A stretch of DNA of 64,000 nt from Paenibacillus_E allorhizoplanae. Lineage in GTDB: Bacteria; Bacillota; Bacilli; Paenibacillales; NBRC-103111. Each line of letters begins with the position of its first letter. Within the stretch, counting starts at the first letter, position 1. The notes under the pieces were generated by a model. It searched no databases, was not told the origin of the DNA, and saw only the letters and a list, made by a program, of their open reading frames with translations. Both the position numbers and the translations under genes were made by a program. Below are positions 43,448-52,672 of this stretch, piece after piece. The stretch lies in assembly GCF_927798215.1 (NCBI RefSeq), contig NZ_CAKMMW010000014.1:1-64000 (forward strand). Reading direction: 5' to 3'.

Positions 43448-45197
43448 GGTCGTCCGTTTCCTCTTTGCGTCGAATACAGGCTTGATCCCCGTTGCTATGC
43501 TCATTCCTCGCACTTGCCATAAGGCTGCGGATCTCCTGCAGCAGCGTTTCGCGCTTAAAGCTTCCTTTTTGGATAATGTTTTTCACATACCCGTTCAGCC
43601 GCATCCGGTCCTCGGAAGCAATATCCTTCGCCGTAACAACGACAATCGGAATCCATTGCCATTCCTCACGTTTGCGCAGCTCCGTAACAAACTCAAAACC
43701 ATCCATCCCCGGCATCATTAAATCGAGCAAAATCAATTGCGGAAGCGCTTGAGACATCATATTCAAAGCCGCGCGACCATCCTTCGCCTTCGAGACCTTG
43801 AAACCTTCCCTTTCCAACATTTGCGTCATCATATGACTTGTTGTCACATCATCCTCGATGACAAGTACAGCGTTGGTTTGACGCTCAGGGATATGCTTAT
43901 CCAACACAGAGATTAATTTATCGATATAAACGGGCTTGGTTAGAAACTCTGCCGCGCCAAGCGCATAGCCCGTATTCTTGTCATCCGTCATCGACATCAT
44001 GATAACGGGGATACCGGATAATTCCGGATCGTTCTTGAGCGTCGTCAGCACGGCCCAACCATCCATTCCCGGCATAAGTACGTCTAGAGATATCAAGGTA
44101 GGACGCAACTCTCTAGCGAGTCGAATGCCTTCTTCTCCATTTTGGGCCAAAGCAACCGTACAGCCTTCTTTACCAAGAAACCGCTGCATCAATTGCAGCA
44201 CAGCTGGATCATCGTCAATGACTAACACCGTGCGATTATTTTGAATGTCGAACGGACTGCTCTCCATCACTTCATCAGAACTTCCAGCTACCTGACTCTC
44301 CTTTAAAGGCAACCAAGTGGTAAACGTTGTACCTTGACCGTACACACTATCAACGGTGATATGGCCACCCATCATTTGGCACAGCTTCTGAGAGATAGCA
44401 AGTCCAAGCCCCGTACCTCCGTATTTCCTGGTTGTCGAGGAATCGGCCTGTTTAAACGCTTGAAATAGATGCGTCATCTGCTCCGCAGTCATCCCGATCC
44501 CGGTATCCTGAATACTAAAGCTAATGCCCGATTGCCGATTAACCATCTCGTAACCTGCCGTCAGCGAGATTGTGCCATCCTTCGTAAACTTGCCTGCATT
44601 GCTCAACAAATTGAAGAGAACCTGCATCAGTTTCGTGACATCTGTTCGTATTTCTCCTTCAGGGAAAACAACCTCCAAACGGTTGCCGCCTGCCTCTATA
44701 AGCGGATTGACAGTCGTCAGCACATTGCGAATCAGAGTCGGGATATCACAGACTTCCAGATACATATCCATCTTACCCGATTCGATCTTGGAGAGATCCA
44801 GAATATCATTGATGAGTGTCAACAGATGTTTGCCAGCGTTGTGAATTTTCCCCAAATCGTCAGCAAATGCCGGTTCATTCATGTCTTCAGCATCTTCTTT
44901 GAGCATCTCACTATAGCCAATGATCGCATTTAGCGGGGTACGCAGCTCATGGCTCATATTCGCGAGGAACTGACTTTTGATCTGATTGGCCTCAATGGCC
45001 TCGTCACGTGCTTTGGAAAGCTCCGCCGTACGCTCCTTCACCAATTCCTCCAGTTGATCGTTTAACTGCATCAGCTCTTGATTCACGAAATAAATTTCCC
45101 GAGTCTTCTCCTCGGCGATCTGTTCGGCTGCCTTCCGCGCCTTCTTCTCCCGTTCTAGCTGCCTTCGAAGAACATCAATTTCGGATATATCCTGCAT
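43440..45197 (-). CDS. Soluble hybrid histidine kinase with two receiver domains
   Basis: 585 residues with no membrane segment: N-terminal coiled coil (about 8-65), HisKA with H83 in MSHELRTPLN, HATPase_c (N box NLLSNAGKF, G boxes DTGIGM and GGTGLGLAI), then two REC domains (about 324-440 with LDVLMPGMDG; about 448-565 with LDLMMPGMDG). No sensor domain is fused, so the input must come from a partner. The ATG directly abuts the stop of the H-NOX gene (TAAATG), strongly suggesting that H-NOX is that partner. Confidence 0.92.
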   Translation of the reverse strand: MQDISEIDVLRRQLEREKKARKAAEQIAEEKTREIYFVNQELMQLNDQLEELVKERTAELSKARDEAIEANQIKSQFLANMSHELRTPLNAIIGYSEMLKEDAEDMNEPAFADDLGKIHNAGKHLLTLINDILDLSKIESGKMDMYLEVCDIPTLIRNVLTTVNPLIEAGGNRLEVVFPEGEIRTDVTKLMQVLFNLLSNAGKFTKDGTISLTAGYEMVNRQSGISFSIQDTGIGMTAEQMTHLFQAFKQADSSTTRKYGGTGLGLAISQKLCQMMGGHITVDSVYGQGTTFTTWLPLKESQVAGSSDEVMESSPFDIQNNRTVLVIDDDPAVLQLMQRFLGKEGCTVALAQNGEEGIRLARELRPTLISLDVLMPGMDGWAVLTTLKNDPELSGIPVIMMSMTDDKNTGYALGAAEFLTKPVYIDKLISVLDKHIPERQTNAVLVIEDDVTTSHMMTQMLEREGFKVSKAKDGRAALNMMSQALPQLILLDLMMPGMDGFEFVTELRKREEWQWIPIVVVTAKDIASEDRMRLNGYVKNIIQKGSFKRETLLQEIRSLMASARNEHSNGDQACIRRKEETDDHV

Positions 45198-45743
45198 TTA
45201 TTCCACTTCCGCTTTAGACAAAATAAACCGTGCCGCGGTTCCTTCCTCCAAGTTCTCACGTACCACATTAATCGCCTCACCATAGTGCTGAATGCATCCG
45301 TTAATCAGTCCTTCAGCCAAATCCGCAAACGGTCGCGAGGATCGGTAAATCATGATCAGCGTCCCTTCTACGGAAGTGTCATATTCGAATGCAGGCAGCT
45401 CCGCGCCTGGATAGAGCTTACGGACTTCAACGTGAATATAGCTGTCAACCTTTTGCAAAAAGCTGAATACCGTGCTATTTTCTTGAAGAAATTGCGGGTG
45501 CAGCTCGATGAGCTGGGTAAATAAATATTCACCGAAAGTGATAATCAAGTCTGTAACGGGGATGCTTGTCCGCTGGCTTAACTGCACGATAAGCTGAATC
45601 ATTTCACTATGATCATAAGTACCTACGGAGGTATAGCTGCCGCCCGAAGGTAAATCCGAGCCTTCAATAATTTGATCCACGATACTTAAAGAAAATTTAT
45701 TCTCCACCATTTCGAGAAAAGAAGTAAAAACCATGCCTTTCAT
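45198..45743 (-). CDS. H-NOX (HNOB) heme nitric oxide sensor
   Basis: The 181-residue protein has the H-NOX start MKGMVFTSFLEMVENKF, proximal heme ligand H104 in SYIHVEVRKLYPG, the conserved P117 and the heme-propionate YxSxR motif at Y133-S135-R137. By ungapped alignment with the Thermoanaerobacter (Tt) H-NOX (offset of 2), the distal Tyr used for O2 binding is Leu here (L142), so it should prefer NO over O2. In proteobacteria H-NOX controls a neighbouring histidine kinase. ATG at 45743 has AAAGGGGAG upstream. Confidence 0.88.
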   Translation of the reverse strand: MKGMVFTSFLEMVENKFSLSIVDQIIEGSDLPSGGSYTSVGTYDHSEMIQLIVQLSQRTSIPVTDLIITFGEYLFTQLIELHPQFLQENSTVFSFLQKVDSYIHVEVRKLYPGAELPAFEYDTSVEGTLIMIYRSSRPFADLAEGLINGCIQHYGEAINVVRENLEEGTAARFILSKAEVE

Positions 45744-45762
45744 CGTAACAAACTCCCCTTTG

Positions 45763-46806
45763 CTAATTAGAATAACTCTCTTTACGTACGATGTGCATGA
45801 AGGCATCCACCACTTGAGGATCAAAATGAAGGCCACGCTGCTTCTGAATCTCCGTCAAAGCTTCCTCGGTGGACCATGCCCGTTTATAGGGACGTTCGTG
45901 CGTTAGGGCATCATAAAAATCGGCAAGTGCCACAATGCGCCCTGCAAGCGGAATCGCTTCCCCCCTTAATCCGTTCGGATACCCTGTACCGTCCCATTTC
46001 TCATGGTGCGTTAAGGCAATCGTATGGGCCAACTGCAAGTCCGGGAATTGACTCCCCTGAAGAATACTTGCACCAATCGTCGTATGTGTTTTCATCTGTT
46101 CGAATTCTTCTGGACTGAATCTTCCTGGTTTCAATAAAATATCATCCGGTATGCCTAGCTTCCCCAGATCATGTAACGGTGTAGCTCGCTCAATCAGCGA
46201 TGCTTCGTGATCCGATAAACCTAGTGAGGAAGCAATCTCCTTCGCCATTTGACCCACACGCTGCGTATGCTGCCCCGTCTGATCATCACGGAATTCCGAA
46301 GTTCTTCCCAGCAATTGAAGGATTTCCAGCTTCGCTTGCTCTAGTTTAACGGTCCGTTCTTGTACGCGCAGCTCTAATAACTGATTCTGGTCTTGCAGCT
46401 GCAAATGATAGAAACGTGTTTTCAATAAGTTCTTGATCCGTAAGACAACTTCTGTTTTATCTAAAGGCTTCGTAAGGAAATCATGAGCGCCCAAATGCAG
46501 GGCTTCCTTCTTAGCCTCCTGCGTCACATCTGCAGTAAGCACTAAGATCGGCAGATAATGACCTTCCTCCACCCGCTCCTGAATTAGCTTCAAAGCCGCA
46601 AATCCATCCACGTCAGGCATATGTAGATCTAATAAAATAATATCAGGTTTAATCTGTTCAAAAAGGACTTCTAGCTGTCTGGGATCCGTTGTACAGTGTA
46701 AATTGGAAAAACCTGCACGGCTCAGTATTCGCTCTAACAGGCTAATATTGTAGGCCTGATCGTCGATAATCAGAAAACGAGCGCCTTGCATCCAAATTTT
46801 ATCCAT
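45763..46806 (-). CDS. Response regulator with HD-GYP c-di-GMP phosphodiesterase domain
   Basis: 347 residues: REC domain with D60 in LLDLHMP, a coiled-coil linker (about 135-165) and an HD-GYP domain with H212-D213 (LHDLGK), HHE (267-269) and GTGYPNGL (G275-Y276-P277), so the catalytic set is intact. It would degrade c-di-GMP when phosphorylated. It is the first gene of the operon, followed after 19 bp by H-NOX, kinase and receiver. GAGGTG lies 5-6 nt before the ATG. Confidence 0.92.
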   Translation of the reverse strand: MDKIWMQGARFLIIDDQAYNISLLERILSRAGFSNLHCTTDPRQLEVLFEQIKPDIILLDLHMPDVDGFAALKLIQERVEEGHYLPILVLTADVTQEAKKEALHLGAHDFLTKPLDKTEVVLRIKNLLKTRFYHLQLQDQNQLLELRVQERTVKLEQAKLEILQLLGRTSEFRDDQTGQHTQRVGQMAKEIASSLGLSDHEASLIERATPLHDLGKLGIPDDILLKPGRFSPEEFEQMKTHTTIGASILQGSQFPDLQLAHTIALTHHEKWDGTGYPNGLRGEAIPLAGRIVALADFYDALTHERPYKRAWSTEEALTEIQKQRGLHFDPQVVDAFMHIVRKESYSN

Positions 46807-47025
46807 CTATGCACCTCATTCCATCCTTGCTTGTAGATCTAATTCTAATGCATATTTTACCATATATATCATGCTGTGTGACTTTGTAATGTCGAAATGT
46901 AGAATAAAAAGCTGATATGGATGTCGTCGTTTACTCGAATTGTAAAAATTTTGTCGAAATAGAGGGATTACAATGACTATCAAGAATATATACAAAATAA
47001 TACAGAAAGTAGGTAAATTAACCAT

Positions 47026-48771
47026 ATGTTAAAAAGTTTTCAGATGAACATTCAGATGAAGATTGTGACAACATCACTGCTTTTACTACTTATCCCCATT
47101 CTCATCCTCGGCAGTATCAGCTACTATGTATCTTCCAATGTCACGAATTCCTTGATCGAGAAAGACTTACGGAATGCCGTGCAAATGTCCATCCAACTGA
47201 TTAAATCCTTCGATGATTCTGTTAAATCGGGGAGTATTACTAAGGAAGAAGCGCAAGAAAAAGTGAAAATATGGATGCTCGGTCCCAAAACCGATGGGAA
47301 AAGGCCGATCAATCCTAAGATTGATTTAGGCAAAAACGGGTATTTCTTCGTCCTTGATAACAAGGGTACCGAGCTTGCTCATCCTTCGTTGGAAGGCCAA
47401 AACATTTGGGATAAGAAATCGAATGATGGTCAACTTTTCATCCAAGAAATGATTCAAAAAGCAGAAAATAACGGTGGATTTACAACCTATATGTGGCCAC
47501 TGCCTGGCGGTTCCACGAAGGAAGCCTTGAAAATTACCTACGCGGAGAAGGATCCACTGTGGGGATGGGTTGTCGCAGCCGGCTCCTATTTACAAGATTA
47601 TAACGCCGGACAAACAGACATGTTGAATACGATTGTAATCACTCTTGTCATTTGTTTACTGGTCGGTCTATTGGTACTCATCCTCTTTGCAAGACATATC
47701 TCTAAGCCTCTCGTCCGAGTAGAACGTCAAGCCAGTCAGATTGCGACAGGCAATTTATCGATAGCGGATTTGAATGTGATGAATCGTGATGAAATCGGTA
47801 AGTTGGCTGGATCTTTCAATCAGATGAAAGCCTATATCAAGCAGCTCGTTTCGCAAGCAAGCTTAAGCTCCGGTGCCTTAAATGAGGAATCTAAGCAAGT
47901 CTCACATTCTCTGGATCAAATGGCACAAGCAGCGAACCACATTTCCTCTGTGATGCATGGTGTTGCAGCTAGTACAAACTCACATGCACTAAGTGTCATG
48001 GAAAGCTCCTCCGCTATGAAAGAATTGTCCGACAGCATTCAGCAAGTCGCATCCAGCTCTTCTATTGCCTTCGATTTATCAGAAAATACGGTTCTGGAAG
48101 CCGAAAAGGGAAATGCCTATATCCAGCAAACGAATGAGCAAATGCAGGTCGTTAGCTCAACCATGGACAACCTGTCTAGCATCATCGACTTACTGCGTGA
48201 TCGCTCCCAGCAGATTGGTGAAATCGTTTCGATCATTTCCGACATCTCGTCACAAACGAACTTATTAGCCTTGAATGCTTCAATCGAAGCCGCACGTGCG
48301 GGGGAACATGGCAAAGGGTTTGCCGTAGTCGCTGGGGAAGTTAAGAAGCTTGCCGAACGCTCCAAGACGTCTTCAGAGCAGGTCACAGAGCTGATCGTTG
48401 GTATCCAAGATGATATCCTCGGAGCCGTTGAAACCATGTATAAAGGTGACCAAGAAGTCTCATCCAGTGTAGGGACGCTGAAGGAAACGGGGTTCGCTTT
48501 TGAACGAATTCACAGCGCTGTTAAGCAGGTGCTAGGGCAAGTACAGCAAGCTTCCTCGGAAGCCGATCGCATGTCAGCTACCTCTCAACAGATCATGTCA
48601 TCCTTATCCGAAATGGAGAATTCCGCCAACCAATCGGCAGGTACAGCACAAACTATATCCGCTTTGACCGAAACACAGCTATCCAGCATCGATGGCATCT
48701 CAGCCTCGGTTAAAAACTTAAATGACATGTCAGCCCAGCTGCAGAATGTTATTCAACAATTTAAGGTATAG
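47026..48771 (+). CDS. Methyl-accepting chemotaxis protein with Cache domain
   Basis: 581 residues: two membrane helices (about 13-35 and 203-223) around an extracellular single Cache domain (KNGYFFVLDNKGTELAHPS, WGWVVAAGSYL), a HAMP domain (about 224-277), and the signalling domain with the highly conserved hairpin tip (NLLALNASIEAARAGEHGKG, about 412-431). It relays ligand binding to CheA. Divergent from the HD-GYP operon. The SD (AGTAGGT) is weak and distant, so the ATG at 47026 is the best but not certain start. Confidence 0.92.
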   Translation: MLKSFQMNIQMKIVTTSLLLLLIPILILGSISYYVSSNVTNSLIEKDLRNAVQMSIQLIKSFDDSVKSGSITKEEAQEKVKIWMLGPKTDGKRPINPKIDLGKNGYFFVLDNKGTELAHPSLEGQNIWDKKSNDGQLFIQEMIQKAENNGGFTTYMWPLPGGSTKEALKITYAEKDPLWGWVVAAGSYLQDYNAGQTDMLNTIVITLVICLLVGLLVLILFARHISKPLVRVERQASQIATGNLSIADLNVMNRDEIGKLAGSFNQMKAYIKQLVSQASLSSGALNEESKQVSHSLDQMAQAANHISSVMHGVAASTNSHALSVMESSSAMKELSDSIQQVASSSSIAFDLSENTVLEAEKGNAYIQQTNEQMQVVSSTMDNLSSIIDLLRDRSQQIGEIVSIISDISSQTNLLALNASIEAARAGEHGKGFAVVAGEVKKLAERSKTSSEQVTELIVGIQDDILGAVETMYKGDQEVSSSVGTLKETGFAFERIHSAVKQVLGQVQQASSEADRMSATSQQIMSSLSEMENSANQSAGTAQTISALTETQLSSIDGISASVKNLNDMSAQLQNVIQQFKV

Positions 48772-48798
48772 GGCGGTTCCCTGCCATTAGCGTAAAAT

Positions 48799-48847
48799 AA
48801 AAAAGCTCTTCTCCTTCATCCTAGTGATGACGGGAAGAGCTTTTTTT
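48799..48847. terminator. Bidirectional terminator
   Basis: AAAGCTCTTC..TCATC pairs with GATGA..GGGAAGAGCTTT, with A and T runs on both flanks. It serves the chemoreceptor (+) and argH (-). Confidence 0.88.
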
Positions 48848-48869
48848 TACGTGCCTATTCGAAAATAGT

Positions 48870-50285
48870 TTATTTACTTTTCTCTAAAAAGTCATGCAAC
48901 CATGACTGCGATTCGGCCAACACTTGCTCCGCGCGACCAATGGCCTCGCTCACTTGATTGCTCGCTGTACCACCGAACACATTACGCGCATTCACGACTT
49001 GCTCAGGTTGAAGAACAGCATAAATATCGGACTCGAATAGCTCGGAGAACGTTTTGAACTCCTCGATGCTCATATCGAGCAAGTATTTTTTGTTTTGGAT
49101 GCAGTAGAGCACCGTTTTGCCGATAACTTCGTGCGCTTGACGGAAAGGAAGACCTTTGTTCACCAGGTAATCCGCAATGTCCGTTGCATTCGAGAAGTCT
49201 TGGTTCACGGCTTGGCGCATGCGCTCCGTGTTCACTTTCATCGTGGATACCATGGGTGCAAACAATTGCAGCGCGCCTTGCAGGGTACGAACCGTATCAA
49301 ACATGCCTTCTTTGTCTTCCTGCATGTCCTTGTTGTACGCCAGCGGCAGCGACTTAAGTACGGTCATCAGACCGAACAAGTTGCCGTAGACGCGGCCTGT
49401 CTTACCACGGACAAGCTCCGCTACGTCCGGGTTCTTCTTCTGCGGCATGATCGAGCTGCCGGTGCAGAATGCATCGTCGAGTTCGATGAACGCGAACTCG
49501 GTCGAAGACCATAGCACCATTTCCTCGCTGAAGCGAGAAAGGTGCATCATGATCATGGACGCGTTGGAGAGGAACTCCAGGATGAAATCGCGGTCACTAA
49601 CCGCATCCAGGGAGTTCTCGTACACACGTCCGAACCCGAGCTGCTCCGCCACAAAATGGCGGTCGATCGGGAAGGTCGTGCCCGCGAGCGCGCCTGCGCC
49701 GAGCGGCAGCATGTCTACGCGCTTGTAGCTGTCCTGCAAGCGCTCAAGGTCACGCTGGAACATGCTGACGTAGGCCATCAGATGGTGCGCGAACAAGATC
49801 GGCTGTGCACGCTGCAGATGCGTATACCCCGGGATAATCGTATCGAGATTAGCCTTCGCTTTCTCAAGCAGGGCTTCCTGCAGCTTGATCAGCAAGCCAA
49901 CGAACTCAACCACGCGCTTGCGCAGGTAAAGATGCATGTCCGTTGCCACTTGATCGTTACGGCTGCGGCCCGTGTGCAGCTTGCCGCCGACAGGACCGAT
50001 CAGGTCGATCAAGGTTTTCTCGATATTCATGTGAATATCTTCGTTCTGAATCGTGTACTCTAGCTCCCCGCGGCGAATCATTGCTTGTACTTGCAGCAAG
50101 CCGTCTTTGATTTTCTCTACGTCTTCCGCAGGAAGAATCCCGCATTTGCCCAGCATTGTCACGTGCGCTAAGCTGCCTTCAATATCTTCCTCGGCAAGCT
50201 CTTTGTCGAACGTAATGGATGCTGTATATTCTTCGACCAATTGGTCGGTTTGTTTCGTGAAACGTCCACCCCAAAGCTTAGACAC
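48870..50285 (-). CDS. argH: Argininosuccinate lyase
   Basis: ArgH splits argininosuccinate into arginine and fumarate, the last step. The 471-residue protein has MSKLWGGRF at the start, TGRSRNDQVATD (about 110-121) and the superfamily signature GSSIMPQKKNPD (about 278-289). GTG start at 50285 with GAGAGGGG 9 nt upstream. It lies last in the arginine operon, 119 bp after argG, with a small hairpin (GGCTTTCC/GGAAAGCC, 50356-50377) but no T-tract in the gap. Confidence 0.96.
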   Translation of the reverse strand: MSKLWGGRFTKQTDQLVEEYTASITFDKELAEEDIEGSLAHVTMLGKCGILPAEDVEKIKDGLLQVQAMIRRGELEYTIQNEDIHMNIEKTLIDLIGPVGGKLHTGRSRNDQVATDMHLYLRKRVVEFVGLLIKLQEALLEKAKANLDTIIPGYTHLQRAQPILFAHHLMAYVSMFQRDLERLQDSYKRVDMLPLGAGALAGTTFPIDRHFVAEQLGFGRVYENSLDAVSDRDFILEFLSNASMIMMHLSRFSEEMVLWSSTEFAFIELDDAFCTGSSIMPQKKNPDVAELVRGKTGRVYGNLFGLMTVLKSLPLAYNKDMQEDKEGMFDTVRTLQGALQLFAPMVSTMKVNTERMRQAVNQDFSNATDIADYLVNKGLPFRQAHEVIGKTVLYCIQNKKYLLDMSIEEFKTFSELFESDIYAVLQPEQVVNARNVFGGTASNQVSEAIGRAEQVLAESQSWLHDFLEKSK

Positions 50286-50404
50286 CTTGCATGACCCCTC
50301 TCGTTTTCACATACCTACACAAACTCTTATGGGACAACCTTATGGACAGCCCAAAGGCTTTCCACAAAGGGAAAGCCCGCGGCTGAGGCTATTTGAAATG
50401 TTAA

Positions 50405-51643
50405 TTACTTCTTCGCGTTTTGTTCCACGCCGGAACCCACTTTCAAGCGCAGTGCATTCAAGCGGATAAAGCCTGTTGCATCGCCTTGATCGTAAGCCTT
50501 CGTTGGATCAGCTTCCATTGTAGCGATATCCGGGTTGTAGAGGGATACTGGGCTTTTCACGCCAGCGCCAATGACATTACCTTTGTACAGTTTCAAACGA
50601 ACTGTACCGGATACGTTCTTTTGGCTCTCGGACACAAGCGCCTGAATCGCCAAACGCTCAGGTGCGAACCAGAAGCCATTGTATACAAGGGATGCATATT
50701 TCGAGATCAAGGAATCACGAAGGTGCATAACGTCGCGGTCCATTGTTAGGGATTCCATTTTACGGTGAGCGGTGAATAGGATCGTACCACCCGGAGTCTC
50801 GTACACGCCGCGGCTCTTCATGCCGACGAAACGGTTTTCAACCATGTCCACACGACCAATACCATGTTTCCCACCGATTTCATTCAACGTTTCCATCACT
50901 TCAAGTGGGGAAAGCTTCGTTCCGTTGATCGCTACGCAATCACCAGCAGCAAACTCAAGCTCGATGTACTCTGCTTGATCTGGTGCATCTTCTGGCGCAA
51001 CGCTAAGCACGTACATGCCCTTGTTGGAGTCAGCAGCTGGATCGAACCAAGGATCTTCCAACATGCCGCTCTCGAAGGAGATATGTAACAAGTTGCGGTC
51101 TGTCGAATATGGTTTCGCTGCAGATGCCGTTACTGGAATGTTGTGCTTTTCGGCGTAAGCGATCATCTCTGCGCGGCCCGGGAACTCCTCGCGGAACTGC
51201 TCCAAACGCCAAGGCGCGATTACAGATAGCTCAGGCGCTAGCGCCGCTGCTGTAAGTTCAAAACGCACTTGGTCGTTACCTTTACCAGTAGCGCCGTGAG
51301 CAATCGCTGTTGCGCCTTCAGCGCGAGCGATCTCAACCATACGCTTCGCGATCAAAGGACGCGCAATGCTCGTGCCGAGCAGGTATTGCCCTTCATACAG
51401 AGCAGCCGCTTGGAACATCGGGTTGATGAAATCTTTCGCGAACTCAGCGCGAAGGTCGTCGATGTAGATTTTGGATGCGCCGGTTGCAAGTGCTTTTTCT
51501 TCCAAACCGTCCAGCTCATCCTTTTGCCCGATATCCGCTGTGAATGCAATGATTTCTGCGTCGTACGTTTCTTTTAACCATTTGAGGATAACTGATGTAT
51601 CCAACCCGCCTGAATACGCGAGTACGATTTTTTCCTTAGCCAT
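50405..51643 (-). CDS. argG: Argininosuccinate synthase
   Basis: ArgG condenses citrulline and aspartate with ATP. The 412-residue protein has the PP-loop AYSGGLDTSVI (about 9-19), FTADIGQ, GATGKGNDQVRFE (about 117-129) and KSRGVYETPGG. The SD before the ATG is weak (GAGCGAAGAG). It lies 39 bp after argF and before argH. Confidence 0.96.
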   Translation of the reverse strand: MAKEKIVLAYSGGLDTSVILKWLKETYDAEIIAFTADIGQKDELDGLEEKALATGASKIYIDDLRAEFAKDFINPMFQAAALYEGQYLLGTSIARPLIAKRMVEIARAEGATAIAHGATGKGNDQVRFELTAAALAPELSVIAPWRLEQFREEFPGRAEMIAYAEKHNIPVTASAAKPYSTDRNLLHISFESGMLEDPWFDPAADSNKGMYVLSVAPEDAPDQAEYIELEFAAGDCVAINGTKLSPLEVMETLNEIGGKHGIGRVDMVENRFVGMKSRGVYETPGGTILFTAHRKMESLTMDRDVMHLRDSLISKYASLVYNGFWFAPERLAIQALVSESQKNVSGTVRLKLYKGNVIGAGVKSPVSLYNPDIATMEADPTKAYDQGDATGFIRLNALRLKVGSGVEQNAKK

Positions 51644-51682
51644 GTCTACTCTTCGCTCCGTTTCTACACTCTCATTTGAAAT

Positions 51683-52642
51683 TTATATCATTGTCGCGGC
51701 CATGATAGCCTTTTGCGCGTGAAGACGATTCTCTGCTTGATCGAAAATAATGGAATGTCCGCCGTCGATGACGCCCTCGCTCACTTCTTCCCCACGGTGT
51801 GCAGGCAAGCAATGCATGAACAAGTAATCCTGCTTCGCATATTTCACCAAAGCCTCGTTGACTTGGAAGTTTTTGAACGCGATTTCCCGCTCCTGCTGCT
51901 CTGCTTCTTGCCCCATGCTAGCCCATACATCGGTATAGATGATGTCCGCATTCTCAACAGCTTCGCGTGGATCGCGCGTAACGAGCAGGCTTCCGCCTGT
52001 TTCAGCAATGTTTTCCCTAGATTGGCGAATCACTTCTTTATCAGCGTCATAGCCTTCTGGCGAAGCAATGGCGAAATCCATCCCTAGCTTGCTAGCTCCC
52101 ATCATCAGGGAGTGAACCATGTTGTTGCCATCGCCGATATAAGCGACTTTGATGCCTTTCAAACGGCCTTTTTTCTCCAAAACCGTCTGATAATCCGCCA
52201 TCACCTGACAAGGGTGCGCATGATCGGTTAAGCCGTTAATAACAGGCACTGTTGATCCTCGTGCCAGATCAATCACCTTGCGGTGCTCATAAGTACGAAT
52301 CATAATTCCGTCTAGGTAACGGGATAGAGTTTGAGCGGTATCCCATACCGTCTCTCCGCGGCCCAGCTGCAGATCATTTTTGCTCAGGAAAAGCGCTTGG
52401 CCTCCCAATTGGTACATCCCCACTTCAAAAGACACACGCGTACGCGTCGAGGATTTCTCAAAAATCATGCCCAGCGTCTTACCCGCTAGCACGGCATGCG
52501 GCTCTCTTGCCTTCTGCTTGCGCTTCAGCTCGATGCCATAGTGAATCAGATATTCGATTTCTTCCGCTGTATAATCAATCAATGCAAGAAAATCCTTGCC
52601 CTTCAACTGGGCAGCCAGTTCTTCCTTGACCGTGCTATTCAT
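51683..52642 (-). CDS. argF: Ornithine carbamoyltransferase
   Basis: ArgF makes citrulline from ornithine and carbamoyl phosphate. The 319-residue protein has the carbamoyl-phosphate loop STRTRVSFE, HPCQVMADY (ornithine/carbamoyl site) and HCLPAHRGEEV near the C-terminus, with Cys in the catalytic HCLP. ATG at 52642 is preferred: GAGAGG lies 9 nt upstream, whereas the TTG at 52651 is inside the SD region. Confidence 0.95.
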   Translation of the reverse strand: MNSTVKEELAAQLKGKDFLALIDYTAEEIEYLIHYGIELKRKQKAREPHAVLAGKTLGMIFEKSSTRTRVSFEVGMYQLGGQALFLSKNDLQLGRGETVWDTAQTLSRYLDGIMIRTYEHRKVIDLARGSTVPVINGLTDHAHPCQVMADYQTVLEKKGRLKGIKVAYIGDGNNMVHSLMMGASKLGMDFAIASPEGYDADKEVIRQSRENIAETGGSLLVTRDPREAVENADIIYTDVWASMGQEAEQQEREIAFKNFQVNEALVKYAKQDYLFMHCLPAHRGEEVSEGVIDGGHSIIFDQAENRLHAQKAIMAATMI

Positions 52643-52672
52643 GTGATCCAACCTCTCTACTGTAAACTTCGG

